DNA of 64,000 bases from Leishmania mexicana MHOM/GT/2001/U1103 (lineage: Eukaryota > Euglenozoa > Kinetoplastea > Trypanosomatida > Trypanosomatidae), in NCBI RefSeq assembly GCF_000234665.1, contig NC_018335.1, positions 434,001-498,000 of the forward strand, given 5' to 3'. Under the pieces are notes generated by a model. The model ran no database searches, was not told the DNA's origin, and saw nothing but the letters and a program-made list of their open reading frames with translations. Position numbers and translations under genes: made by a program. How positions within the stretch are numbered: position 1 is the stretch's first letter; each line of letters starts with the position of its first letter. Below, in pieces: positions 10,886-21,530 of the stretch.

Positions 10886-11091
10886 CTGCCGTGAACGCCA
10901 TCCGCCTTCTCGACGAGCCCCTCTCACCGCTGCTTCCTTCCACCGGCGTCTCTGCTTTATCGCTTTCACCCACTCCTATTCCCTGCTGTTCCTCTCCCCG
11001 TAGTTTTCTCCGGTGCGGAATCCGTGTCGAAGAGGTGGTTGTCGGCGCTCAAACACGCACACGCACGTACACACACGTCTACCTGTTCATC

Positions 11092-12006
11092 ATGACTGCA
11101 CCGTCGCACCATCACTCTTTGGTGCTGGAACGGTCCACCTGTCAGCACTACTACCACTGTGTGTTGTACGACATTTTGTTTGACCTCACTGTGCAGGAAA
11201 TCGCTGCGCAGGTGGTGCCCAGCAAGGACTCCGATATAGTGCAGCGGCTCACAAGCGCTGATTGCCGCGTTGTCCCGCACCAGCTGCACGTGTACAAGGA
11301 ACCACTGGAGAAGAAGTTCGGCTATGTTTCCTTCTTTGTTCACCAGGCACCGCATTCCTCAACGGACGCCGATGATGTTCACCGTCTTGTGTGTGAGTGG
11401 ATTGCCGTCGACCTTGCCTCCCAGTTGGCGACGGTGCAATGCAAGGTGAAGCTCGCCCAGCCGCCAGAGTGTCACTCGTCGGAGCCGTTTCTGAACGCGT
11501 TCCGCCTAAAGTGCCCCTTGCTCGACCCCAGGCTGACGGCAGACAGGAAACTCGAGACGTTTGTGCTCGCCCGCGTGCACTTTGGCCAGCACTGCGATAG
11601 TGCGTCGATCAATCAGCTGCATGTCATGCACGGCGAGAACGCAAAGGTCGCCGCTTCTGCGGGTAGTTGTGGGGCGGAAACGGAAATGTGCACAGATGAC
11701 GGGTCGACGAATACAGAGGGCGAGCTGGACATTGGGGCGCACAGCGTGGCTCGCACAGTGCATGAGCATGCGTGGAAGTGCGTGGGCACCTTCTCGATCG
11801 CTGCCCTGTCGTCAAAGGAACTCGTATGGCTCAAGAAGCAGCTCCCTTCCTTTCCGCCGCTGCGCATTACGAATGGGGACATGGACACGGCCCACTGCGA
11901 GGAGGCGAAGCTGGCACAGTTTTTTGAGACCTCGCTCGCTCCTCTGTTCACCGTGGAGGAGGTGGCGGGGGTAGCAGACGAAAATACCGTGAACTCGGCG
12001 GCATAA
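11092..12006 (+). CDS. conserved-looking hypothetical protein inside the inverted repeats
   Basis: A 304-residue protein I do not recognise. The frame is open further upstream (from 10870), but that part reads as UTR and 11092 is the first ATG after two candidate splice acceptors. It has no signal peptide or membrane segment. The N-terminal half is compact and mixed in composition (a His-rich start, then YYHCVLYDILFDLTVQEIAA); a small acidic linker lies near residues 195-215; the C-terminal part (KCVGTFSIAALSSKELVWLK) looks folded. Third-position GC is high, as in neighbouring genes. It is the only gene between the two 500-bp inverted repeats, so its copy number or orientation could vary. Confidence 0.8.
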   Translation: MTAPSHHHSLVLERSTCQHYYHCVLYDILFDLTVQEIAAQVVPSKDSDIVQRLTSADCRVVPHQLHVYKEPLEKKFGYVSFFVHQAPHSSTDADDVHRLVCEWIAVDLASQLATVQCKVKLAQPPECHSSEPFLNAFRLKCPLLDPRLTADRKLETFVLARVHFGQHCDSASINQLHVMHGENAKVAASAGSCGAETEMCTDDGSTNTEGELDIGAHSVARTVHEHAWKCVGTFSIAALSSKELVWLKKQLPSFPPLRITNGDMDTAHCEEAKLAQFFETSLAPLFTVEEVAGVADENTVNSAA

Positions 12007-13069
12007 TTTACAGAGGGTGGTCCACTGGTACAGTCGCTTTGCTCGTTTTTTTTTTATTGCCTGCAATCCGTTTTGTGCATGCGTGTGCGTATGTGTGCAC
12101 GTGCGCGGGCTTTCCTGTTTCCAGTTTTCTCTGCGTGTTGGTTTCTAAATAATGTCGCGTGTGAAGCGGATAGGCGAGCCGCGGAGAGGGCAAGCTTGTG
12201 TGTGCGTGTATGTGCGGTGGAGTGCATCCGGGTCTTACCGCACACCACACCTGCGCCACCTTTTTTTTGCTGTGGTTGTGTTCCGTTACTTGTCCGTCTT
12301 TGCTGCTATTTTCTCTCGCAGAGGGCGGCGCGCTCCCTCTCTTCTTGTTGTTTCGTTTGCCGCCTCGCCTCCTCCTATTCCCTTGGGTGCGGACGTGTGT
12401 AATTTGGTGCGTGTTTTTGTATCCTCGGCATTTCTCTTTGTTGTTCTATTTTGTCTGTCACTGTTCTTCCTCACGTTTCGGATCCTGTGGACCACCTCGC
12501 CGTGGCGTCAGGGTTCCGGACAGCGTCTGTGGAGAAGTCAAGCATCCTGCAACAACGCCCTCGGTTGCGGCTGTAGGCTCTTGGTGTCGGCGGGCAGGCC
12601 TGTGCTGCCGCTGTGCCGCATAGACGTGCGGTGATGATGATCACTTTTGCATCAGCTGACGAGGACTCTTGCCTCCGATTCAACAATGATACGCATTCAG
12701 GTAACGGTTTTCTTTCTTTGCTGCACTGCAGTGATCTTGAGCGTAGTCCTTTACCAGGGCTGCACTCCATGTGCTTCCTCTTCAGTGCTCTGAAGGACGT
12801 CAAACGATTTTGGTCGACCCAGTTCCCTGACGAATCGTCGCTGCAAGGCTGTAGTCCCCACGAGACGCATTCTACCACCACCACAGACCTGCCAAGGCGT
12901 TTGGTCTCCCGCATTATCGGCAGCTCAGCACAGCAAGTGAAACTAGACACGATCATGGCATGTCCGTCCCCACACAAGCGGAAATATGAGCAGATGTAGG
13001 CCCCATTGCTCACTCTAGAGAGTCCCCGCACGGTGTTATGGAATGCAACAGCGTGGAGTGACTCCATTG

Positions 13070-13370
13070 GGGTGGGGGGATGCATGGCATCCTAGCAGGT
13101 TGTGCGGGGGTCCCCGAGAGGCCAGACGCGCAGCTGGCGAAGTGCCTCCTCGCGTTCATCCGGCACGCGCTTCTGCCAGCTCCTATTACCCACACGGCAG
13201 ACGCCGGACACTTTCCGCCCTCGAGCAGGACCCTGGACGCGACTGGCTTGGATGAAGGCGTGCGGTGCACCCACGTGCCCGTCTGACGCCCGAGGCACAT
13301 CACGTGTGCGAAGAAGGGACGCGAGCAGCTTGTTCGACGCATGACCCCGATTTGACGACAGGGCTGCTGG
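13070..13370 (+). repeat. 301-bp direct repeat, copy A (SIDER-like)
   Basis: Nearly identical to 47627-47927 in the same orientation. Both run from GGGTGGGGGGATGCA to GGGCTG(C/T)TGG, with differences seen only at a T/C near the left end and a few bases near the right end. Weaker similarity extends about 35 bases upstream. A short dispersed element of retroposon type is the likeliest identity; the family is not confirmed. Confidence 0.88.
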
Positions 13371-13712
13371 TCCTGGTGGAGCAGAACTGAGCCGTGGAGC
13401 AGCAGGGGTAGTTGAGCTCGGCTTTTGTGACTGTATGTGTGCTTGTGTGCGTGGTTGATGCTGATCCGTTTGTGGAGGAAGGACAAGCTCGTTAAACAAC
13501 CCTCACTCCCTCTCCCTTCCCTAACGCCGGAAACGCGGTATGTGTGCGTCGACAGAATGAAGTGCGCATAGTTGACGGTGCGGTCAGTGAGGGTGTGCTG
13601 CCACCGTCTTTGAATGAGTGTCAGAGTAGCCGTCCCAAAACATATCGTCCGTAGCCTTATTTCTCTGCAATAGTTCACTGCTCCTTTTTTTTTGACGGGC
13701 CGACTTCTTCGT

Positions 13713-14212
13713 CATAAAGCGTGAGTCGCAGGCCACGCGACCCACCGGTCCGTCACAGGTGCCATCGCGTATGTGCCGACGCAACCGTAGACACGCGCTA
13801 CGGCAACGCGCCGACTCAGCGCGACCTGAGCAAGGCCTCTGCGCCAACCTCCCTACTCACCAGCCACCTCCGCACCGCAGGCTGCCTCACACCAGTAGGC
13901 CGTGTGAGGACCGCGGGGCGGGATACGCTCGAGTCAGGTTGGCACTTCGCCCACCATATGGGTGGCACAAGCGTGCTCGCACCGTCCCGGGCCGCCCCGA
14001 CGCAGCGCCCCCCAGGACCTGGTCGCCGACACCCGTTAGCAGTAAATCGCCCTGGCTTCACCCTCTCCTAATCAGAGGTGGGTTCGGCACAGGCAAGTGG
14101 TAGCCGGCGGAGAGAAGTAGGGGGAACGGGGGGGGGCTGCCTGGCTTTTCCAGAAAGAGTGGGGCTACTGAGCTGTGAGATTCGACGGTGGTTTGTCGCT
14201 CATCAGGAGGGC
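13713..14212 (-). repeat. 500-bp inverted repeat, copy 2
   Basis: Reverse complement of 9589-10089, essentially identical by eye. It begins CATAAAGCGTGAGTCG and ends CATCAGGAGGGC. The flanks do not match those of copy 1. The interval between the arms is 3623 bp. Confidence 0.9.
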
Positions 14213-15499
14213 AGATACGGTGAGAAACGAGAAGAGAATGCAAGAGTCGTATAAGGAGAAGCACAGGCACAGTCTCTTTAGCTCAGCCCCTTCCCCACTC
14301 TCCTTCCCCACTCGCACCGGTCGGCAGAGCGTCAGATTCTTTTACCTGTCCCTTTTTCACCATTCCTGGCACACGGTTATGCACTTGTTTTAACCCTCCC
14401 ATCACGATGTGACGCGACAGCAAGTTTTCTCTTCGTTTTTTTGCTCGGCTGTTGTCTTGCGTGCGAAGAAGCAGGTGTCGGCGGTGCGGGCATGCTTGGT
14501 GAGAGATCTTTGTTGCGTTTAACGGAGCTGCCGATCGCTGGTCCTCTCCTCTCCCGGACTTGATCACAAAATAGGCGAAGCAAAAAAAAAGGAAGCGAGG
14601 GAGAAGGTGCGAAGGCAGGAGGATGTTTTGGGGGGAGGGGGCTTTTTGGGGGTATGTCAGTGAGTGCATTGACGACGATGATAACCGTGACCTTGTGGTG
14701 TGTAGACGTTGGTGTGCTTGTGCTTACATGGGGTGCGTGCCGCCCAGTGTTTTGTGTCCATGACACAGACACCCGTAGGGGAGTCAATGTCAACGGAAGG
14801 GGTGTGCCGCGGCTGGTGGTTTGCCCCCTCCCCCTTCCGCCGTTGTCCTGCTCCCCTCTCCAGCTCCTTTGCTCGCTCCCGATGCACATGGTCATCATCA
14901 AGTCTGTGGTGGGTGGCCGGGTTGCCGCGAGAGAATGTGTGCTGGAACTGCGACATGAGGAAAGAGACGAGTCGAGTGCGCGCTGCCCTAATCCCCCAAA
15001 GCAAGCCTGTAGTAACACAGGACAATGCTTGCACGACATGGGGGCAGGCGCCGTAGCTCACGTACGTACATCCAACAAGCCTTTGTCGGTCATTGTGTCA
15101 TTGCCGCGTTCGACATTGATGGACGGTGCGAGCTGAGTGGTCTGCGCACTGCCCTCGACCGACACGCACGCTGCGGCTGCCCTAGTCAACTGTACGCTGT
15201 TCTCCCTATCTGTAGACGCATGCTTCCACACAAACAGACCACTACGTCGTGGGTGATGTGCCTTATTCCCTCTCTGCCTTTTTCCTCCTCTTTCTCTCTG
15301 CTTGCCTGCGTCGTTCGTACCTCAATCGAAAGAGTCTTTACATTTCCAGTTGCCGCCTTTTGTCTTCCCGCTGCCGCAGAGGTTTCTCCTCTACTTACTC
15401 GCCCCCAAAAAACCGTCTGCACGTGAGTGTATCCATACCCCTTTCCACGGCGGCTTCGTTGGTGCATAGTTGTCGCTTCCCGTGTCGCTCTTCTGTTGG

Positions 15500-15525
15500 C
15501 ACACACACACACACACACACACACA
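15500..15525. repeat. (CA)n microsatellite
   Basis: An uninterrupted CA dinucleotide run in the gap before the elongase gene. Confidence 0.9.
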
Positions 15526-16710
15526 TACAGACACACATACGTGCGAGTCTGTCAACCACGAAGAGTACGTTTTGGCTTGCGAGCAATCTCTCTTGTGCTT
15601 CTATCTGTGTCTGTCTGTTCCTCTACCCCTACCCCCGGTCACGGTACCCCTTTCCCTCGCACTGTGCCCGTGCCTCTCTCTGTAAGTGCTCTGGTCAGGT
15701 TCGTCGTAGGTGAAGCTGTCCTCAAGTGAAACTCGGTTCCTCGCTTTCTTTACTACGCTTTCCTCGTCCCCTTTGGCCCCCGCCTCTGACGTGTACCGTG
15801 GCTTGTCATCTGCGGTGTCTTTTGCGTGCGTGCGTGTGTTTGGATATCGCTTCGGTCAACCTTTTTTTCCCTTCCCGACTGTACGCGCATCACCGTTGCT
15901 GTACGTACCATTAGTCGTTAACGAGCACCGTCCTTTAAGTCTTACTTACCTCTTTTTCCACCGGACTGACACTCCTACACAGACGCCGAGCAAGGGGGCA
16001 GTCCTTTTCCTCGCGGCTTCCCTGGTAATATCGGACAGTGAAGTACACGCGCACGGAGCGTGGCCGCGGGCTTCAAAAGTGAAAGAAAAACGAAGACTAT
16101 TAAGAGAAAAAGATCAGGTGTGCCTCGCGCCTTCTCTGGCTTTCCTTCGCTCAGCGTTTCTGTCTAAGGGCATAGGCCCGTATCACATGTGCATGCGTGC
16201 CTACCTAACGTCTGGCCCATCTAACGAACAGTTGTAATTTTGTTGTTGTCGTCGTCGTCGGTTTTTTTTTTCGAGTATCGCTAATTCGCGTTCTTTCTGC
16301 CGTAGTGAAGGTCGCCCGTTTATTTTTTATTTTTGGTTGTCGGTGTTCATTGTGGTGGTGTCTTTCTTTTTTTTCTTTTGCATACATACGTGTCTCGTGT
16401 CGTTTTTTTTTATCCAACGCCTTCTGGAATCTCTGCAATAACGTCTTATTGGTCGAGCGTATCGGTCGAGAGAAGGCCTGTCAAGTTACCTTTTTTTTCC
16501 TTTGTCGTCTGCTCGCCCCCTCCCGCCTCCTCTTTCGCCTCTCAACCGTTTCTCCCGTGCTCTCTCTCTCTCTCATCTCATCTCTTCTCATCGCCTTGGC
16601 GACTGCAAGGGTGTACGACAGGTCTGTCTCATATGTGCATGCGCTCGCCTTCAGCGCACCGATCGCCGTTTTATTCTTTTTTTTTAACGGTTGCTGCGCA
16701 TTACACCTGC

Positions 16711-16761
16711 CCACGCTCTTCTCCGTCTCTCTCGTTCTCACTCTGTATTTTAACTCTACAG
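16711..16761 (+). promoter_or_regulatory. putative trans-splice acceptor for the elongase
   Basis: A long C/T-rich tract ends in ACAG at 16758-16761, giving a 5'UTR of about 27 bases with no earlier ATG than 16789. Confidence 0.55.
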
Positions 16762-16788
16762 TGTGTCTGACGACGCGGTAAAACAATC

Positions 16789-17934
16789 ATGGTCTCTGTC
16801 GAGCAGGCAGAACAGATCGCGGCCGCGATCGAGGTACCGGACTGGGTCTTGACAAAGTCTGCGTCGCTCGTGTACAGCTGCTTCGGCCCCGCTGCCGATG
16901 CTTTTGAAAACAGTATCAAGATCAACTTCCCGGCGCAGCATGCGTTCGTGGAGATGTGGATGCGTGCACACTCCCACCCTTTTGCGGAGCGCCTGCCGTA
17001 CCTGAATCCGTGGCACGGGATCGCCTCGATCCTGGCCTACCTCTCCTTGATTGTAATCTTGCGTCTGTTGTATTGCGTACTCGGTAAGTTCTCGTGCCGC
17101 ACTCTCGGGTTGGTGCACAACCTCGGTCTCCATCTTCTCTCGTTGTACATGAGCCTTGGTCTCATGATCAGCGCGCGCGCCGCAGGGTACTCGCTCTGGA
17201 ACAACGCAGCCGGCACCTCCCCGGCCGAGTGGCGCATTGCGAAGCTCATCTGGCTCTTCTATGTCTCGAAGGTGCTGGAATGGATGGACACGGTAATAAT
17301 GTTGTTAAAGCAGAACTACCACCAGGTCACCTTCCTGCACGTGTATCACCACACGACGGTTTTTGTGCTGTGGTGGATGGCGTCGCTGGTCGCTCCTGGC
17401 GGCGAGTCGTACTACAGCGCCATGGTGAACTCTGGCGTTCACGTTTGCATGTACGGGTACTACTTTCTCACGCTGCTCTTCCCATCCGGCATCGTGCGCG
17501 ACGTCTTGAGCAAGTTCAAGTTTGTCATTACGAAGGGCCAGATGTGGCAGTTCGTCTTCAACTGCCTGCAGTCCGGGTACGACCTTGTGTGGGTGCCGCG
17601 GGAAGAGCTCAAGTACAGTACGGTGCTGCTGCAGATCCTCTTCTGGTACATGATCTCCCTTCTGACGCTCTTTGGCAACTTCTTGGTGAAGAACAAGAAA
17701 TCTTCGCACCGCCGCCGCATTGATGCCGCAACTGCTTCGGCCGCGAAGGAGAACACGGCGGCGAAGTCCTACGGCGACGGCACCGACGGAACCCGTGTAA
17801 AGGTTGGGATGACCAACATGCAACTGGAGAAGCTGAAGAATGATCAGGCCGCGGAGCTGAAGCGGCTGATGCGCAAGAAGGGCAACGGCAGCGGGCAAAA
17901 AGCCTCGCTCGAGGCCAGGGCAGGCAGCCGATGA
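16789..17934 (+). CDS. ELO: fatty acid elongase (ELO family, probably PUFA type)
   Basis: A 381-residue ER membrane condensing enzyme that joins malonyl-CoA to acyl-CoA in fatty acid elongation. The ELO hallmarks appear in order: KVLEWMDT (the KxxExxDT box), the histidine box HVYHH at residues 184-188, NSGVHVCMYGYY (NxxxHxxMYxYY) and TKGQMWQ (TxxQxxQ). Several hydrophobic segments span the protein. FLHVYHHTT followed by WW, plus the upstream LHLLSLYM segment, is closer to polyunsaturated-fatty-acid elongases than to the saturated-chain ELOs that trypanosomatids carry in tandem arrays; substrate is therefore inferred. The C-terminal 80 residues are a hydrophilic Lys-rich tail longer than usual for the family. 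It stands alone here, not in an array. Confidence 0.95.
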   Translation: MVSVEQAEQIAAAIEVPDWVLTKSASLVYSCFGPAADAFENSIKINFPAQHAFVEMWMRAHSHPFAERLPYLNPWHGIASILAYLSLIVILRLLYCVLGKFSCRTLGLVHNLGLHLLSLYMSLGLMISARAAGYSLWNNAAGTSPAEWRIAKLIWLFYVSKVLEWMDTVIMLLKQNYHQVTFLHVYHHTTVFVLWWMASLVAPGGESYYSAMVNSGVHVCMYGYYFLTLLFPSGIVRDVLSKFKFVITKGQMWQFVFNCLQSGYDLVWVPREELKYSTVLLQILFWYMISLLTLFGNFLVKNKKSSHRRRIDAATASAAKENTAAKSYGDGTDGTRVKVGMTNMQLEKLKNDQAAELKRLMRKKGNGSGQKASLEARAGSR

Positions 17935-19707
17935 TCGCCGACTCGAACCCCCGCAGTCCTTGAAGACAGTCTTCCCTGATAGAAAGAACCCCGCGGTGTG
18001 TGCGGGATGATTTCGTCTGCACTAGATTTCCACTGCCGGCTGCTTCGCCGCCGCACTGCCCCGTGCGCGCCAAACAGAGTGCCTCATTATGGCCTTGTGT
18101 TGTGTGTTTGTGTGTCCCAGGCAGAGCGAGTACCGTTTTTTATTTGTTGTTGCAGCACTATATATCGGCGAAGGCGTCTATGCGTCTCTCGCACTTGGGT
18201 TACACTGAACGAAGCGATGCGTCCGTGTGTGTGTGTGTGTAGGTACGCTTTGCGTTTTCCCTTTCTCGACACGCACACATGGAGGAGGCCGTACGTAGCC
18301 GAGCGGTGAGTGGCAGTGCGGATGGCGCCTTGCGCCGATGATGCGGTGATGGAAGTTGCTTTGGTGCTTTGTGTGTTTTGCTGTAACTTCTTTGATTGAC
18401 GGATCTTCGTGCATCTTCTTGTTTGTGTGCTTTTCTTGTTTCTTGTTTTGTTTTTCGCCTGTGTTTCGAATCGTGCTCGCTCTTTGCAGGGGGGGGGAAG
18501 GGAGGGGGGGAAGATGTGTCATGAGGCGCTAGAGATGCCTGCCCTCTCCTGTGTCCTATATGCATGTGTTTTGTGTTTTGTTCTCCCTCTCCACAGGGAT
18601 TGCGAGTGGTACATGGATGTCGTGCAGTGAGGAGGGGGGTCGGGTGAGGTTCGGGGGTGTCTCCCTCGTGTTTATCTCACATCTCCCTTTTCTGTGTGTG
18701 TTTACGCCCGGCTTCCTCACTGCACATCTGCGTTCTGCCCCTCTGCCCACTCACTGGAGTACCTGAGCTTTCTTTTTCGTTCGTCTTTGTCTCGGTGCTC
18801 TCTCTCTCTACTGACACTATGTGCTCAAATGGAAGATGTTGGTGGATGACGGGGTTGTGCACTGTGATGGATTTTGGCAGATGCCACGATTACCGTGTGT
18901 CGTCGTTGGCCGCGTGGGTTCGCGGTCCCTCTTCCTTACTTCAGAAAGCGTGCTCTTTGTACACGAAGGTTGAGAAAGCGCGAAGCTCTTCGTCTTCTGT
19001 TCGTGTCTTTCTGTGGCGTGCGCTAGTGAGGACGAACTCACCGCCTTTGTGGTGTTGTGGTGATGCCTTTTATCAGGAACTCATGTGTGCTTGTCGCTCG
19101 TGTATATGTGCATCGGGCAGAGCCACTAAACCGTGTCTGTTCTTCTCTCGTTCTTCGTCAACTTCTTGTGTTTGTTTTCTCCCAAGTTTTCCAGCTACTC
19201 TAGCCGATGCGCAGACCCGTCTGCTCCTCTTCATGTGCACGTGTCTTGTTCTCGGCCATGTATGCCAGTCTACTAAACGAATCACCTTCCTCTCTTTTAC
19301 GTCATGTAGCTCGCTGACGCAGACGGGTGACCAGCAATGCAGAACGCCACCCCCCCCCCTCTCTGCAGTGCATGTGCCACATGAACAGCAACGGTAGGGG
19401 CACCCAGACAATTTGATCCTGGCGGCGTGTGACAGAGAACTGCGCTTGCATGCTCGCTAGGCCCCCATTCTCCCTCCCCCGGCACAGCGCCAGTGCGCCG
19501 TTCTTTTGTGGCTGCTATGTAGGATGCACTTCTCTTCGTGTGCATGTGCCGATGTGCAAACATGCTCCCTCACAGCAACTCTCCCCACCTTCTCTCGCTC
19601 ACCATGATGACCATCTTTTGCTCCCTTCCTTCTACATCTCTGCAGAACAACCACGTCTCGCCATTCTGTGGGCCGATCTCAATATCGCGTTTCGCGGTAG
19701 GGCGCAG
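17935..19707. other. intergenic region
   Basis: No supported gene. Includes a G-rich run near 18487-18511, TG-rich stretches and several pyrimidine tracts. The final tract (19611-19645) is a clear splice acceptor for the next gene. Confidence 0.6.
19611..19645 (+). promoter_or_regulatory. putative trans-splice acceptor for the gene at 19708
   Basis: A pyrimidine tract ends in TGCAG. No ATG lies between 19646 and 19708, so this site fixes the likely start even though the frame is open from 19429. Confidence 0.6.
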
Positions 19708-20787
19708 ATGCGCTTATCATCGACTGTCACCGTGGGACACGCCAAGGATAGCTGGAATCTCCACATTGAGGATGCTGGGGTCCCTCCCACAATGACTGCG
19801 ACGTCCTCGTGGGTTTTTTTGTCCTTTATCGCAGCAGTACTCTTCCTAGAGGTGCGCCCGGCAGCAATTCGCCGCGTGCGAGCATCGGCAGAGCCCAATG
19901 CGTGCGTGATTGCGGATGATGTGGACAGATCTGTGCACACTCGCCGGCTGTGGCCTCTGCTGGTGGCCGTGTGGACGTGCGCGCTTTACGACGTGGTGCA
20001 CCGAACCTCCAGCTACTGTGTGCTATCGGCCCACATGCTCGCGCGGCGTCGATTGCTGCCGCTGGGTAACGACTTTGTGTGGGATGGACTGTGGACGGAG
20101 TGGGTGAACTCGGTGCGCTTCTACGTCTTCTGTGTACCCTCCGCGACCACATCTGCGGCGCCATCACTCACATCATGCGCAGACTGGAAGCTTCCTCTGG
20201 CTGGCACACTGGCCTATGACCAGTACCCAGAGTACGCGGCGTTAAACGTGAGTAGCCCAGCTACCCCATCTGAGGTGAGGCTCTACCATAAGGTGTGTCT
20301 TGCCTCGCTTGCGATCACTTGGGTGGCGGTGGTGGCTCTGCACGGGCAATACGCACTCCTGCGTCGTCTCTTCGGCAGCGCCGCGTCGTCGGGCGCGACG
20401 AGGTCCAGCAAACTTGTCACTGATGAGCTAGCGCTCGCGCGGGACGGGCAGGCAATGTGCACACACGACCTCACCACGGCAATTGGGGCCACGGAGGCCC
20501 CAGGTGATGATTCTTGGGTGGACAGCCCCGAGGCTATCGCCGAGGAGGCACGGTGGCGACAGCAAGACGAGCACCTGGGCCTCCAGCGGGGGTCTGCTCA
20601 TCCAATGGGCGTGTCTGCGGACGCTCCTGCTTCGCCTACCTCGCATCTTGTGTGGCAGTGCTGGCCATCCCTTGCGACCGCCGTCTACGCGACACTCTAC
20701 GCCTATGTTGGGGGACTGCCACTCTTCATGATCTTCCTCTTTCCTGTCGCCATTTTGATTGTCATGACTGTGCTGGTCACAATGTAG
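19708..20787 (+). CDS. multi-span membrane protein of unknown function
   Basis: A 359-residue protein. Hydrophobic segments lie near residues 35-49 (WVFLSFIAAVLFLEV), 80-98 (RLWPLLVAVWTCALYDVV), 201-220 (CLASLAITWVAVVALH) and 318-358 (two closely spaced helices ending VAILIVMTVLVTM at the very C terminus). A hydrophilic acidic loop of about 90 residues precedes the last pair. The region between the second and third segments contains Trp/Tyr-rich sequence and could face the lumen. No family is recognised. The start is the first ATG after a good splice acceptor; ATG 19792 is an alternative that would shorten the N terminus to just before the first membrane segment. Confidence 0.8.
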   Translation: MRLSSTVTVGHAKDSWNLHIEDAGVPPTMTATSSWVFLSFIAAVLFLEVRPAAIRRVRASAEPNACVIADDVDRSVHTRRLWPLLVAVWTCALYDVVHRTSSYCVLSAHMLARRRLLPLGNDFVWDGLWTEWVNSVRFYVFCVPSATTSAAPSLTSCADWKLPLAGTLAYDQYPEYAALNVSSPATPSEVRLYHKVCLASLAITWVAVVALHGQYALLRRLFGSAASSGATRSSKLVTDELALARDGQAMCTHDLTTAIGATEAPGDDSWVDSPEAIAEEARWRQQDEHLGLQRGSAHPMGVSADAPASPTSHLVWQCWPSLATAVYATLYAYVGGLPLFMIFLFPVAILIVMTVLVTM

Positions 20788-21530
20788 CAGGGGAGGAAGA
20801 GTAGACTGTCTGGGTCCGCCACAGACTTTTCCTCGAATGAGGGTCACCGCAATCGGGAACCTCGGGCACCGCCCTCCTCCGTTCCTTCGCTGCCTCTGGT
20901 CCTTTTGTTTCCCCGCGCTTATGCGTTCCAGAAGGTGTGACCCCATCCCTATCCCCACCACCCCTCACCGCATGGCATACGTGTGCTGCATCCGTTATTC
21001 GGCAGGAGGAGGAAGAGGAGTGGGGGTGATCCCAACAACACGCGAGAGAGCCACGAAGAAAAAAAAACAGCGCACGGAACCACAGCCAGGCTCGCTCATC
21101 TCTCTACACGAAGAAAGCGGTGTGGCGCGGTCCTTTCCCCTCTTTCTTTTTTTTCCGCAACACACATGCTGAACGGCGGGCAAGCAACTCCTATTCACGC
21201 CCCCCCCACCCCACCCCGCAGGTGATTCGGTAGCACGGCGAGTACGTATGGCTCCCTCTCCGTGGCAATTATGGACACTGAGGTGGCTTGTGTAAAGGCA
21301 TGTCTGTGCTACGCTTTCCTTCCTTCCGCTCTCTCTCATTATGTGTTCACTGCGATTTTGGATTGCCGTGCGTGCTTTGCTCTCTCTTTCCTCCCAAATA
21401 CCCTCCTGCGCGGTTAGACCGCACATGCGGTATCTCAACATAGACATCTGCGTTGTTTGTTTTTGCCGAGGGTACTTCCTGCACGTACGCTGTCTTCCAT
21501 TTCGTTTGCCCAACCGGCAACTCTACCGCC
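20788..21530. other. intergenic region
   Basis: No gene seen. A pyrimidine tract followed by CCGAG (21470) is a possible splice site for the ankyrin gene; the ATG at 21425 lies upstream of it and out of frame. Confidence 0.55.

Larger units (their letters stand above)
9555..11091. other. intergenic region dominated by a repeat
   Basis: Contains the first 500-bp element (9589-10089), then about 1 kb of UTR-like sequence with several polypyrimidine tracts. The long antisense open frame across the element recurs in its inverted twin and reflects high GC, not a gene. Confidence 0.7.
12007..16788. other. unusually long intergenic region (4.8 kb) with two repeats
   Basis: Holds the 301-bp repeat copy A (13070-13370), the second arm of the inverted repeat (13713-14212), a (CA)n tract near 15500 and many T-rich tracts. 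Open frames such as 12634-12999 and 14654-15136 show no domain and poor coding bias. About 14213-16700 is UTR-like sequence with no gene that I can support. Confidence 0.6.

Noticed and set aside
12634..12999. Possible 121-codon gene before repeat copy A
   Set aside because: Weak codon bias, no recognisable domain, and located in a repeat-rich gap; could be a chance frame.
14654..15136. 160-codon + strand open frame
   Set aside because: Cys/Val-rich translation typical of TG-rich UTR sequence, no domain.
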